8,517 bases of DNA from an uncultured Thermoleophilia bacterium (GCA_903921965.1 CAIXSE010000458.1:1-8517); one strand, 5' to 3'; shown: positions 1 to 6,165, counted from the first letter of the stretch. Translations and numbers: made by a program. The notes: generated from the letters alone by a model not told the origin.

Positions 1-353
1 CGCAGCTGGTCATCGACGACGAGATCGCGCGCATGGTCAAGCAGGTGGTCGGCGGCGTGAAGGTCAGCGACGAGACGCTGGCGGTGGACGACATCGCGAG
101 CGTCGGGTCGTTCGGCGACTTCCTGAGCCTGGACGCGACCATGGCGCACATGCGCGAGCAGTCGCAGCCGAAGCTCATGGACCGGCGCGTGCGCGAGGAG
201 TGGGAGGAAGCGGGCAGTCCGGGCGCCTACGACAGGGCACTGACGAAGGCCCGGGACATCCTCGAGAACCACGAGCCGGAGCCGCTGCCGGCGGACGTGC
301 AGCAGCGGATCCGCGACATCGTCGACCGCGAGGACAGGGCGGCCGGGCACTGA
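1..353 (+). CDS. mttB: Trimethylamine methyltransferase (MttB) family protein, C-terminal part
   Basis: This is the last 116 residues of a gene that begins upstream of the window; the frame starts at position 3 and ends at TGA 351-353. The MttB-type C-terminus is recognisable: LVIDDEI, then VSDETLAVDDI, VGSFGDFL, a PKLMDRR motif, and a closing PEPLPADVQQRI. MttB proteins move a methyl group from trimethylamine (or, in non-pyrrolysine members, other quaternary or tertiary amines such as glycine betaine) to a cobalt corrinoid protein in the cytoplasm. In methanogen MttB the pyrrolysine lies, as I recall, about 160 residues before the end, so its codon would be outside this window. Whether this is a true Pyl-dependent MttB or a pyrrolysine-free relative therefore cannot be decided here. 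The adjacent amber-containing mtbB favours a real methylamine role. Confidence 0.82.
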   Translation, partial: QLVIDDEIARMVKQVVGGVKVSDETLAVDDIASVGSFGDFLSLDATMAHMREQSQPKLMDRRVREEWEEAGSPGAYDRALTKARDILENHEPEPLPADVQQRIRDIVDREDRAAGH

Positions 354-440
354 CGCGCGGCGCGCCTGCGGGGTAGCGGCGGGCGCGACCGGTGCGAGCG
401 AGAGGCCGGCTGCCCTGCGGCGGCCGGCGCGGCGGGACGA

Positions 441-480
441 CGGCCCGGGTGGCGGCGCAGGTGCGCCACTGCCCGGGCCG
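441..480. terminator. Strong hairpin between convergent genes
   Basis: A 9-bp perfect outer stem (CGGCCCGGG 441-449 with CCCGGGCCG 472-480) encloses an inner 5-bp stem (TGGCG 450-454 with CGCCA 464-468), with a small bulge at 469-471. It lies between the TGA of the mttB-like gene and the TGA of the minus-strand secreted protein, 8 nt beyond the latter stop. There is no U-tract on either side, so intrinsic termination is inferred from position and stability. It would mainly serve the minus-strand gene, possibly both. Confidence 0.55.
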
Positions 481-488
481 TCCGCGTG

Positions 489-1169
489 TCACCTGCCCTC
501 GAGCACCCAGTCCTTCGAGGCGGCGAGGCGCACCTTGAGCGTGTAGCCGGTGCCGTTCACCGTGTAGGCGAAGTCGCCGTTGCCGGCGCCTTGCGCCATC
601 GGCGCCTTCGTCCACGGGTTCTGCGGCCAGATGACGACGCCGGGCTGCAGGCCTGCGGCGCCGGTGGCGGCCAGGTCGGCCGCGGCCGGCGGCGCGCCGC
701 CGTGGCTGGCCCTCCACGCCTCGACGTACGTCTGGAGGAGCGCGAGCCCGGCCTTGCCGGCCTCGTCGCGCTCGGTCTTGAGCCAGGCGGGGACGCCGCC
801 GCCGAGCTTGTAGTTGCCCGTGGACAGGTGGCCGACGAGGGTGTACCCCGTGCCGTCGGCCCTGAGCTTGTACGTGTACGTGCCGCGCGTCGTGCCCGGC
901 GCCATCGTCTTGCCGGTCCACGGGTTGCCCGGCCACACCGGGGCGTCGAGGGCGCCGCCCCGCCGCACGTCGTCGACGGCGGGGTACGTGAAGCCGTTCG
1001 CCTGGGCCTGCGTGTCGATGTAGCCGCGCAGCAGCAGGACGTTCATCTGGACCTGCTTGTCGACGAAGCTGGGGGCGGCGGCGGCGCGCTGCGGCAGCGC
1101 CGCCGCGACGCCGGCGGCCAGGGCGATCGCGGCCAGGGCCGCGAGTGGCAGAAGGGCACGTCTGGGCAT
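489..1169 (-). CDS. Secreted protein with two pseudopilin-like WPxNPW domains
   Basis: Protein of 226 residues with an N-terminal signal peptide (MPRR, hydrophobic Leu/Ala stretch to about residue 24, likely cleavage near the AAAAP at 29-33). Two copies of the same module follow. Copy 1 is about residues 36-115: helix QVQMNVLLLRGYIDTQ, WPGNPWTG at 79-86, then GTYTYKL and TGYTLVG. Copy 2 is about residues 132-215: helix from KTERDEAGKAGLALLQTYVE, WPQNPWTK at 181-188, then GDFAYTV and TGYTLKV. The pattern resembles the globular part of type II secretion/type IV pilus pseudopilins, but no prepilin peptidase site is visible, so it is probably free or surface-associated outside the membrane. The ATG at 1169 is chosen over the upstream frame because GGAGG (1175-1179) sits 5 nt ahead and the signal peptide follows at once. 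It lies opposite and between mttB and mtbB. The exact function is unknown. Confidence 0.8.
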   Translation of the reverse strand: MPRRALLPLAALAAIALAAGVAAALPQRAAAAPSFVDKQVQMNVLLLRGYIDTQAQANGFTYPAVDDVRRGGALDAPVWPGNPWTGKTMAPGTTRGTYTYKLRADGTGYTLVGHLSTGNYKLGGGVPAWLKTERDEAGKAGLALLQTYVEAWRASHGGAPPAAADLAATGAAGLQPGVVIWPQNPWTKAPMAQGAGNGDFAYTVNGTGYTLKVRLAASKDWVLEGR

Positions 1170-1205
1170 GGTGGCCTCCACGGGGTGGTCTCCGGGTGTG
1201 CAGCC

Positions 1206-1235
1206 AGTGTGGCCGGGGCGGTCGCGGCCGGTCAA
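1206..1235 (-). promoter_or_regulatory. Candidate sigma-70-type promoter for the secreted two-domain protein
   Basis: On the minus strand, TTGACC (1235-1230, five of six matches to the -35 consensus) is followed after 18 nt by CACACT (1211-1206, three of six matches to -10). The predicted start of transcription near 1199 would leave a leader of about 30 nt containing the GGAGG ribosome site. The weak -10 makes this tentative. Confidence 0.35.
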
Positions 1236-1308
1236 CCGGGCGGTGCGTGGACCTGTTCGCCTGGGCACCGGCGCGCGGGCCGCCGCACCTCCCGGTGCTC
1301 GCGCCTGC

Positions 1309-1320
1309 TACGATGCGCCC
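1309..1320 (+). promoter_or_regulatory. Candidate -10 element giving a leaderless mtbB mRNA
   Basis: TACGAT at 1309-1314 fits the TAnnnT pattern of -10 boxes and ends 6 nt before the mtbB ATG, so transcription would start at or within a base of that ATG. No Shine-Dalgarno sequence is present in the bases before the start, as expected for a leaderless message. I see no convincing -35 box 16-18 nt upstream, which is common in high-GC leaderless promoters. Confidence 0.4.
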
Positions 1321-2709
1321 ATGGAACCCCGCATCCCCACCCGCATGGGCGACGGCTTCCTCGTGGAGCTGACCCGCAGCGAGCTGCGCGCCGACATCGA
1401 GCACGCCACGACCGAGGCGGCGCGCAAGGCCAAGGCCGAGCCGCTCACCGCCGACGAGCAGGAGCACCTGCTCGACATCTACGCCTCGCGCGCGGCGTTC
1501 ACCGCCGTCGACATCGGCGACCAGGTCGTGCTCAGCTGCGACGGCGGCGGCAGCAAGATGACCGGCACCGACCTGCTCGACCTCCTCGAGAGCGAGCAGC
1601 GCCTGGGCCAGGACATCCTCGAGCTCTGGCACATCGAGTACAGCTACAAGGCGATCAAGACCATCCTGCCGTTCCAGCAGCAGGTGATGCAGAACGTGCA
1701 GCTGATGCTGACGGCGCCGGTGCAGTACGGGGCGCAGCCCAACCTCGCCTTCTACAGCCGGCCCGACGGGCCCTGCGAGAACTGGTTCGAGCTGCTGCCG
1801 CGCGGCGACGTGGCCGGGGCGCGCGCGGCCGTCGAAGAGGCGATGGAGTACGCCACGCAGGACTTCGTGTACGTGGCGGACGGCATGATCGAGGCCGGCG
1901 CCGACGGCGTGGACTTCGACACCACCGGCGGGGCCGGCGACGCCGACCTCTACAGCACGCTCCGTGCCGTGAAACACGTGCGCGAGCGCTTCCCCGAGGC
2001 CGGGGTGGAGCTCGGCATGGCCGGCGAGTTCGTGATCGGCGTGCACGGCAAGCTCGAGTGGGGCGGGCGCCGCCTCGCCGGCCTCTGGCCGAAGGGGCAG
2101 CTCGAGGTCGCGCAGGACGCCGGCGCGACGATCTTCGGACCGGCCGTGAACATCCGTACCGGCCGGTCCTGCTGCTGGAACACGGCCTACTCCCTCACCG
2201 TGATCAAGCCGTGCATGGAGGTGGCCCGCATCCCCGTCCACGTGAACGTGGGCGAGGGGGTCTGCGGCGTGCCGGTGAACGGCTACCCGCCCGAAGACGC
2301 TTCGTCGCGGGCCGCCAAGGCGCACGTCGAGATCCTCGGCTGCGACGGCTTGTAGGTGGGATCGGGTGACTCCAGAGGCATGGACGTCACCCACGCGCTC
2401 GCCGCGGGTATGGGAGGAATGCGCACGGCCGGAGATCTGGTCGCGCGCCTGCAGATGGCCCGCGGGATGCGCCTGCCGCAGGCGAAGCGCTTCGTCGCCG
2501 ACAAGCTCGGGTGCTCGATCCGCGACCTCGGCGACAGCTACGCGATGGAGCAGCTCCGCGGCGAGCTGGGGCTGGGCCGCATCCTCGACCACTCCAACCT
2601 GCACCCCGGCAAGCCGAACGCGCTGGCGGCGAAGTTCCGCATCGCCGAGCTGCTCGGGCTGCGGATCAACTCGGTGGAGCGCTTCAGGGAGCTGGCGGGG
2701 CTGACGTGA
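1321..2709 (+). CDS. mtbB: Dimethylamine:corrinoid methyltransferase, pyrrolysine protein with in-frame UAG
   Basis: MtbB transfers one methyl group from dimethylamine to the Co(I) corrinoid of its partner protein (MtbC), releasing monomethylamine; the active-site pyrrolysine is thought to bind and orient the amine. Read through TAG 2353-2355, the gene encodes 462 residues with pyrrolysine at 345, against about 467 and 356 for Methanosarcina MtbB as I recall. Family signatures are RMGDG at 8-12, GADGVDFDTT with AGDADLY at 193-211, GMAGE at 232-236, AGLWP at 253-257, FGPAVN at 272-277, then CDGL-Pyl-VGSGDSRGM, and GMGGMRTAGDLVAR after it. The C-terminus RINSVERFRELAGL also fits. The ATG at 1321 is supported by the same 7-residue distance to RMGDG as in the archaeal protein. 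No ribosome site is visible. Conventional annotation would split it into 344-residue and 117-residue pieces. A nonsense-mutated gene is the alternative, but conservation on both sides and the exact position argue against it. Confidence 0.93.
2353..2355 (+). other. Amber codon predicted to encode pyrrolysine (Pyl345 of MtbB)
   Basis: TAG stands between ...EILGCDGL and VGSGDSRGM... in an otherwise unbroken frame. The same local sequence (VDG-[IL]-Pyl-VG-x-GD-x-x-GM) surrounds pyrrolysine in archaeal MtbB as I recall it. No other gene in the window ends in TAG. Decoding would require tRNA-Pyl and pyrrolysyl-tRNA synthetase from elsewhere in the genome. Confidence 0.9.
2364..2392 (+). promoter_or_regulatory. 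Stem-loop just downstream of the Pyl UAG (PYLIS-like)
   Basis: GGGTGAC (2364-2370) pairs perfectly with GTCACCC (2386-2392), and the stem continues with TCCA (2371-2374) against TGGA (2381-2384) across a single bulged C at 2385. This leaves a 6-nt loop GAGGCA. The structure begins 8 nt after the amber codon. Stem-loops placed just after the UAG (PYLIS) were proposed to aid pyrrolysine insertion in archaeal mtmB, but they are not strictly required and are not known as a general mtbB feature. Function here is inference. Confidence 0.4.
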
Positions 2710-3181
2710 CGGCGGCGCGCTGAGCCGAGCGCATGGCCGCGCCGGCGGCCAGCGAGGCCAGGCCGACGGGCACCAGCAGGATCCCCGTGAGCAGGGTGAG
2801 GTACAGGCCGAGGCCCGGCCGGTACAGGTTGATCATGGAGTCCGCCGCCGCGACCGACTCCACGGCGTAGACCGCCCCGGCCGCCACGACCACCAGGCTG
2901 GGGGCGATGGTGATGCGCCGCGGCCCGAGCACGATGAGGGCGCCGGCGGCGCCGACGGCCGCGAGCGCGGCCACGAGCACCGGCGGTCCCCACTGCGTCT
3001 GCAGCGCGCCGACCACTTCCGGCGGCTTGGTGAGGCTGAAGTTGACGAACTCCCTGGTGTAGTCGTTCGCCCAGGGGAGGAAGAGCGCCACGAGGCCCAG
3101 CGCGCCGCCGGCGATCATCAGCACGGCGTAGCCGATCCAGTCGGCCCGTGTGAAGCGGTGTCTGCGGAGTGCGAGCTTCAT
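2684..3181 (-). CDS. Small four-helix membrane protein, function unknown
   Basis: The 165-residue product has a basic N-terminus (MKLALRRHRF), then four predicted membrane segments at about 15-37, 66-86, 90-110 and 123-150. The loop between segments 1 and 2 (WANDYTREFVNFSLTKPPE) would be outside; the basic residues at both ends place the N- and C-termini in the cytoplasm. The Met at 3179-3181 is chosen because the frame further upstream is only antisense to the lipoprotein gene. The ribosome site is weak. The gene's last 26 bp overlap the 3' end of mtbB tail to tail, and it is divergent from the lipoprotein gene. I do not recognise the family. Confidence 0.7.
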   Translation of the reverse strand: MKLALRRHRFTRADWIGYAVLMIAGGALGLVALFLPWANDYTREFVNFSLTKPPEVVGALQTQWGPPVLVAALAAVGAAGALIVLGPRRITIAPSLVVVAAGAVYAVESVAAADSMINLYRPGLGLYLTLLTGILLVPVGLASLAAGAAMRSAQRAAVTSAPPAP

Positions 3182-3193
3182 CGTCCCGGAGTC

Positions 3194-3222
3194 GTCATAC
3201 CGCGAGCCCGGCCCGTGCGAAA
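3194..3222 (-). promoter_or_regulatory. Possible promoter for the membrane-protein gene
   Basis: Minus-strand TTTCGC (3222-3217) and TATGAC (3199-3194, four of six -10 matches) are separated by 17 nt. Predicted transcription starts near 3187, only a few bases before the ATG at 3181, which fits the lack of a clear ribosome site. The -35 match is poor. Confidence 0.25.
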
Positions 3223-3233
3223 CGCGGGCCGGG
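3207..3233. repeat. Perfect 9-bp inverted repeat between divergent genes
   Basis: CCCGGCCCG (3207-3215) is mirrored by CGGGCCGGG (3225-3233) around a 9-nt centre TGCGAAACG. It lies in the 118-bp space between the divergent membrane-protein and lipoprotein genes and overlaps the spacer of the candidate minus-strand promoter. It could be an operator for both genes or a hairpin. There is no T-tract, and its place between two gene starts makes a terminator unlikely. Confidence 0.4.
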
Positions 3234-3241
3234 TCCGATGA

Positions 3242-3271
3242 TTGCAGGATGACTGCTGCGCGACCGATAGT
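3242..3271 (+). promoter_or_regulatory. Candidate promoter for the lipoprotein gene
   Basis: TTGCAG (3242-3247) and GATAGT (3266-3271, four of six -10 matches) are separated by 18 nt. Transcription would begin near 3278, leaving a short leader that contains the strong ribosome site AGGGGAGG (3286-3293), 6 nt before the ATG at 3300. Confidence 0.4.
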
Positions 3272-3299
3272 CCACCTGACGACCCAGGGGAGGACGACG

Positions 3300-3677
3300 A
3301 TGAGACACTCCACGTTCGTGCTGGCCGCCGCGCTGGCGGCCCTCGCTCTCGCGGCGGCACTCGCGGCCTGCGGCTCCAAGGACATCCAGACGCCCACGGG
3401 GACCATCGACATCGCCAGGGACCAGGCGGCCAAGGCCGAGATCATGATGGTGAAGACGGGCGTCACGGCCTACGTGCAGCTGAACGGCCTGGCGCCGGCT
3501 GCCGCGGACCAGGCCACCCTCGGCAGCTTCGTGCAGCCGTGGCCCGAGAACCCGTGGACCAAGGCGCCGATGAAGCCGGGCAAGGAGCCGGGCGACATCG
3601 TGTACGCGCCCGGCGCGGGGACCGCGTACACGCTGGGTGTCGTGGTGTCGGACGGGACGGTGTACAACGCTCCGTGA
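3300..3677 (+). CDS. Small lipoprotein with one WPxNPW pseudopilin-like domain
   Basis: The 125-residue protein starts with a lipoprotein signal peptide: MRHSTF, an Ala/Leu-rich core, and lipobox LAAC with Cys24 as the predicted acylated residue. The mature protein would be anchored on the outer face of the cytoplasmic membrane (or in an outer membrane if there is one). It has one helix (about 36-60, ARDQAAKAEIMMVKTGVTAY), then WPENPWTKAPM at 81-91, GDIVY at 98-102 and TAYTLGV at 108-114. The segment NPWTKAPM is identical to the second copy in the secreted protein at 489-1169, which points to recent common origin. The ATG at 3300 follows a strong AGGGGAGG ribosome site; the open frame upstream of it is not needed. 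Function unknown. Confidence 0.82.
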   Translation: MRHSTFVLAAALAALALAAALAACGSKDIQTPTGTIDIARDQAAKAEIMMVKTGVTAYVQLNGLAPAAADQATLGSFVQPWPENPWTKAPMKPGKEPGDIVYAPGAGTAYTLGVVVSDGTVYNAP

Positions 3678-3684
3678 GCGGGCC

Positions 3685-3702
3685 GGGCGCTCGTGAGCGC
3701 CC
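3685..3702 (+). terminator. Hairpin just after the lipoprotein gene
   Basis: GGGCGCTC (3685-3692) pairs perfectly with GAGCGCCC (3695-3702), starting 8 nt after the lipoprotein TGA. A weakly T-rich TCGTTCCT follows at 3707-3714. It is a probable transcription terminator for the lipoprotein gene. The rest of the 132-bp convergent gap up to 3809 is GC-rich with only short inverted repeats and no gene that I can support. Confidence 0.5.
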
Positions 3703-3809
3703 CGGGTCGTTCCTCGCCCGGCTGGGACGCACCCGGCACCGGCGGCATCCGCTCCCGGCCGTGCTCGTCTGCGCGGCGGAGCGCCCCGGCCCGCCGCCGG
3801 CCGCGGACC

Positions 3810-5186
3810 TCACGCGCCGATGAGGCGTTTCACGTAGACGGCGCGCCTGCTCGGGCGCCCGCTGGCCAGCTCCGCTTCGTCGGCGCTGCCCATCGCCCGC
3901 AGCGCCGCGTTCACGCCCAGCCAGCGCAGCGGCTCGGGTTCCCAGCGGGGCGAGCGGTGCTGCACCCAGGGCAGTGCCGTCAGGGGCGTCTCGCGTTCGA
4001 GCACCAGGTCGCGCAGGGTGCGCCCGGCCAGGTTGGTGGTCGCCACGCCGTCGCCGATGTAGCCGCCGGCCCACGCCGCGCCCGTGGTGCGGTCGAGCCC
4101 CACGGAGGAGTACCAGTCCCGCGGTGCGGCGATGGCTCCGCCCCAGTGGTGCGTCACGCGCGCGCCGCGAAGGGCGGGGAAGAGCTCCACCAGCAACTCG
4201 GAGAGGTGGCGGCGTACGCGTTCGTCCCGCTCGAAGCGCTCGTCCAGCCGCGAGCCGGCGTGGTACGGCGCGCCGCGGCCGCCGAGGGCGATGCGGCCGT
4301 CGCCTGTGCGGGCCGCGTAGTAGATGAGGAAGCGGAGATCGCCGAACACCTCGCGGCCGCGCCAGCCGATCTCGTCCCAGATCCGCTCGGGGAGCGGCTC
4401 GGTGCCGATCATCAGCGAGTAGATCGGCACGACGGCGCGCTCGAAGCCGGGCAGCTGCGGCGTGAACGCCTCGGTGGCGCGTACGACGACCTCGGCGCGC
4501 ACGACCCCGGACGGCGTGACCGCGCGCCGCGGCTCCAGACGCGTGACCGGGGTGCGCTCGTAGATGCGCACCCCGCGGCGCTCGGCCGCCGCGGCCAGGC
4601 CGCGGACCAGCCGGGCCGGATCGACGCACGCCGCGTGCGGCGAGTACCCGGCGCCCAGACAGCCGGCCACGTCCACCCGCGCCCGCGCCTCGGCGGAGGA
4701 GAGGCGGCGGTAGTCCTCCTCGCCGAAGCCCCACGAACGCTCCCACTCCACGGCGCCGCGCAGGCGCAGCAACTGGACGGGCGTCGCCGCGAGGTCGAGC
4801 ATCCCGCCGTGGTGGAAGCGGGCCTCGATGTGCTCGGACGCGACGACCCGCCCGACCTCCGCCACGGTCGCGTTCAGGGCGCGCTGCTGGTCGACCACCT
4901 TCTGCCGGCCGTGCCGGCGCGCCGCCTTCTCGCGCGAGCCGGGGAAGGTGGCGTGGCACCAGCCGCCGTTGCGGCCCGAGGCGCCGAAGCCGGCGATCTC
5001 GCGCTCCAGGACGGCGATGCGCAGGTGCGGGTCGGCCTCGGCGAGGTAGTACGCCGTCCACAGGCCGGTGAAGCCGGCGCCCACGACGGCGACGTCCACG
5101 TCGAGGTCGCCGGGCAGCGCCGGCCGCGGCGCGAGGTCCTCCTCGATCCCATCCAGCCAGAGGCTGCGGGCGCGGTAGTCGGTCAC
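3810..5186 (-). CDS. FAD-dependent oxidoreductase, DAO/glycine-oxidase family
   Basis: The 458-residue cytoplasmic flavoprotein has an N-terminal FAD Rossmann fold (VAVVGAGFTGLWTAYYLAE, GxGxxG at 36-41), the GASGRNGGW motif at 68-76 that contacts the flavin, and the C-terminal FAD-binding stretch GGYIGDGVATTNLAGRTL at 374-391. This layout is that of DAO-family amine/amino-acid oxidoreductases, close to the group annotated as gamma-glutamylputrescine oxidase-like. The family oxidises C-N bonds of amino acids or secondary amines (sarcosine, dimethylglycine, glycine, putrescine derivatives); the substrate cannot be told here. The start is GTG (5184-5186) behind a G-rich ribosome site. It lies 19 nt after the quinone-reductase gene, so the two are probably co-transcribed. 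A link to the methylamine genes through N-methylated amines is possible but speculative. Confidence 0.85.
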   Translation of the reverse strand: MTDYRARSLWLDGIEEDLAPRPALPGDLDVDVAVVGAGFTGLWTAYYLAEADPHLRIAVLEREIAGFGASGRNGGWCHATFPGSREKAARRHGRQKVVDQQRALNATVAEVGRVVASEHIEARFHHGGMLDLAATPVQLLRLRGAVEWERSWGFGEEDYRRLSSAEARARVDVAGCLGAGYSPHAACVDPARLVRGLAAAAERRGVRIYERTPVTRLEPRRAVTPSGVVRAEVVVRATEAFTPQLPGFERAVVPIYSLMIGTEPLPERIWDEIGWRGREVFGDLRFLIYYAARTGDGRIALGGRGAPYHAGSRLDERFERDERVRRHLSELLVELFPALRGARVTHHWGGAIAAPRDWYSSVGLDRTTGAAWAGGYIGDGVATTNLAGRTLRDLVLERETPLTALPWVQHRSPRWEPEPLRWLGVNAALRAMGSADEAELASGRPSRRAVYVKRLIGA

Positions 5187-5205
5187 CGTCTGCCCCCCCG
5201 GGTCG

Positions 5206-6165
5206 TCACGGGACCAGCACGAGCCGGCCCAGCGCGGGCCGCTCCATGATGTGCCGGTGGGCCCGGGCGGCCTCGGCCAGCGCCATCTCGCGCCCCACGA
5301 CCGGACGCAGCCAGCCCTCGCGCAGTCCGGCGCCGACGGCGGCGTCCACCTCGGCCGTCTCCGCCGGCGTCGCCAGCGACCCCATCACCCCGAGCACCGC
5401 GCCCTCCACGTTCATGAGGTCGCGCGGGTTCACCTCCACCGTGCCGCGGTTGCCGACCACGACCACGCGTCCGTTCGTGGCCAGGGCGCGGAGGTCGTCG
5501 CCGAGGTTCACGTCGGCGAGCAGTTCGACGATCATGTCGAAGCCGCGGTCGCCCGTGCTCGCGACGGCGGCCTCCAGGTGCCCCGGGTCGTGGTGGTCGA
5601 AGGTGCGGACCGCGCCCTGGGCGGCGATCAGCTCGCGACCGGCCTCGCTCCCGGCGGTGCCGCTGACCTCGAGGCCGGCCGCGAGCGCGAACTGCACCGT
5701 CGCGGTGCCGACCGCGCCGCTGGCCCCGTGGACCAGCACCCGCTCGCCCGGTCTCGCGCGGCCGCGCTGGAAGAGGGCCCGGAACGCCGTCCCGTAGGGG
5801 ACGCCGAGCGCGGCGCCCTGAGGGTAGGACAGCCTGTCGGGCAGCGGGTGGACGTCGTCGGCCCGGCAGAGGGCGTACTCGGCGTAGGTCCCGCTGAGGG
5901 AGTCGGTGACGTAGACGCGGGCACCGGGCTCGAGGACCGTGCCGGGACCGGCCTGGGCGACGACGCCGGCCGCGTCCACGCCCGGCGTGTAGGGGAGGGC
6001 CGGCAGGTTGCGGTAGTTCCCCGAGCGCACGTACGTCTCGTAGGGGTTCACCCCCGCCGCCTGTATGCGGACGAGCACCTCGCCCTCGACGGGCGCCGGC
6101 AGCGGGACCTCCTCGAGACGCAGGACGTCGGGGTCGCCGAACTCGTGCACGCGGATCGCTCGCAT
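5206..6165 (-). CDS. Zinc-independent NAD(P)H:quinone oxidoreductase, zeta-crystallin type
   Basis: The 319-residue protein belongs to the medium-chain dehydrogenase/reductase family. The N-terminal catalytic domain opens with MRAIRVHEFGDPDVLRLEEV and carries VNPYETYVRSGNY at 39-51 and LPYTPGVDAAGVV at 57-69, a pattern close to zeta-crystallin/CRYZ. The nucleotide-binding domain has VLVHGASGAVG at 143-153, the AxxGxxG loop of NADPH-dependent quinone reductases. The structural and catalytic zinc cysteines of alcohol dehydrogenases are absent. Such enzymes reduce quinones or activated alkenes with NADPH in the cytoplasm. The ATG at 6165 has GGAGG (6171-6175) 5 nt upstream. The gene starts 49 nt after the anchored WPxNPY protein and is followed 19 nt later by the FAD oxidoreductase, which suggests one transcript. 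True substrate unknown. Confidence 0.88.
   Translation of the reverse strand: MRAIRVHEFGDPDVLRLEEVPLPAPVEGEVLVRIQAAGVNPYETYVRSGNYRNLPALPYTPGVDAAGVVAQAGPGTVLEPGARVYVTDSLSGTYAEYALCRADDVHPLPDRLSYPQGAALGVPYGTAFRALFQRGRARPGERVLVHGASGAVGTATVQFALAAGLEVSGTAGSEAGRELIAAQGAVRTFDHHDPGHLEAAVASTGDRGFDMIVELLADVNLGDDLRALATNGRVVVVGNRGTVEVNPRDLMNVEGAVLGVMGSLATPAETAEVDAAVGAGLREGWLRPVVGREMALAEAARAHRHIMERPALGRLVLVP

Noticed and set aside
2353..2355. Nonsense mutation making mtbB a pseudogene
   Set aside because: The stop falls exactly at the known pyrrolysine position, and the downstream frame is intact and conserved to a normal-length end.
175..2604. Very long (809-codon) open frame on the minus strand, and a 627-codon frame at 486-2369 on the plus strand
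   Set aside because: Both are composition shadows in GC-rich DNA. Their proteins are Arg/Ala/His-rich with no fold pattern, and they run across mtbB and the secreted-protein gene, which have clear family motifs, signal peptides or start sites.
2356..2709. Separate 117-residue gene starting at GTG 2356
   Set aside because: It begins directly after the TAG, has no ribosome site, and is the conserved C-terminal part of MtbB. It is better read as the continuation of mtbB.
3463..5061. 532-codon minus-strand frame and 518-codon plus-strand frame (3693-5249) over the FAD oxidoreductase
   Set aside because: Both are Arg/Pro/Ala-rich shadows; the 458-residue frame carries the complete FAD-binding motifs.
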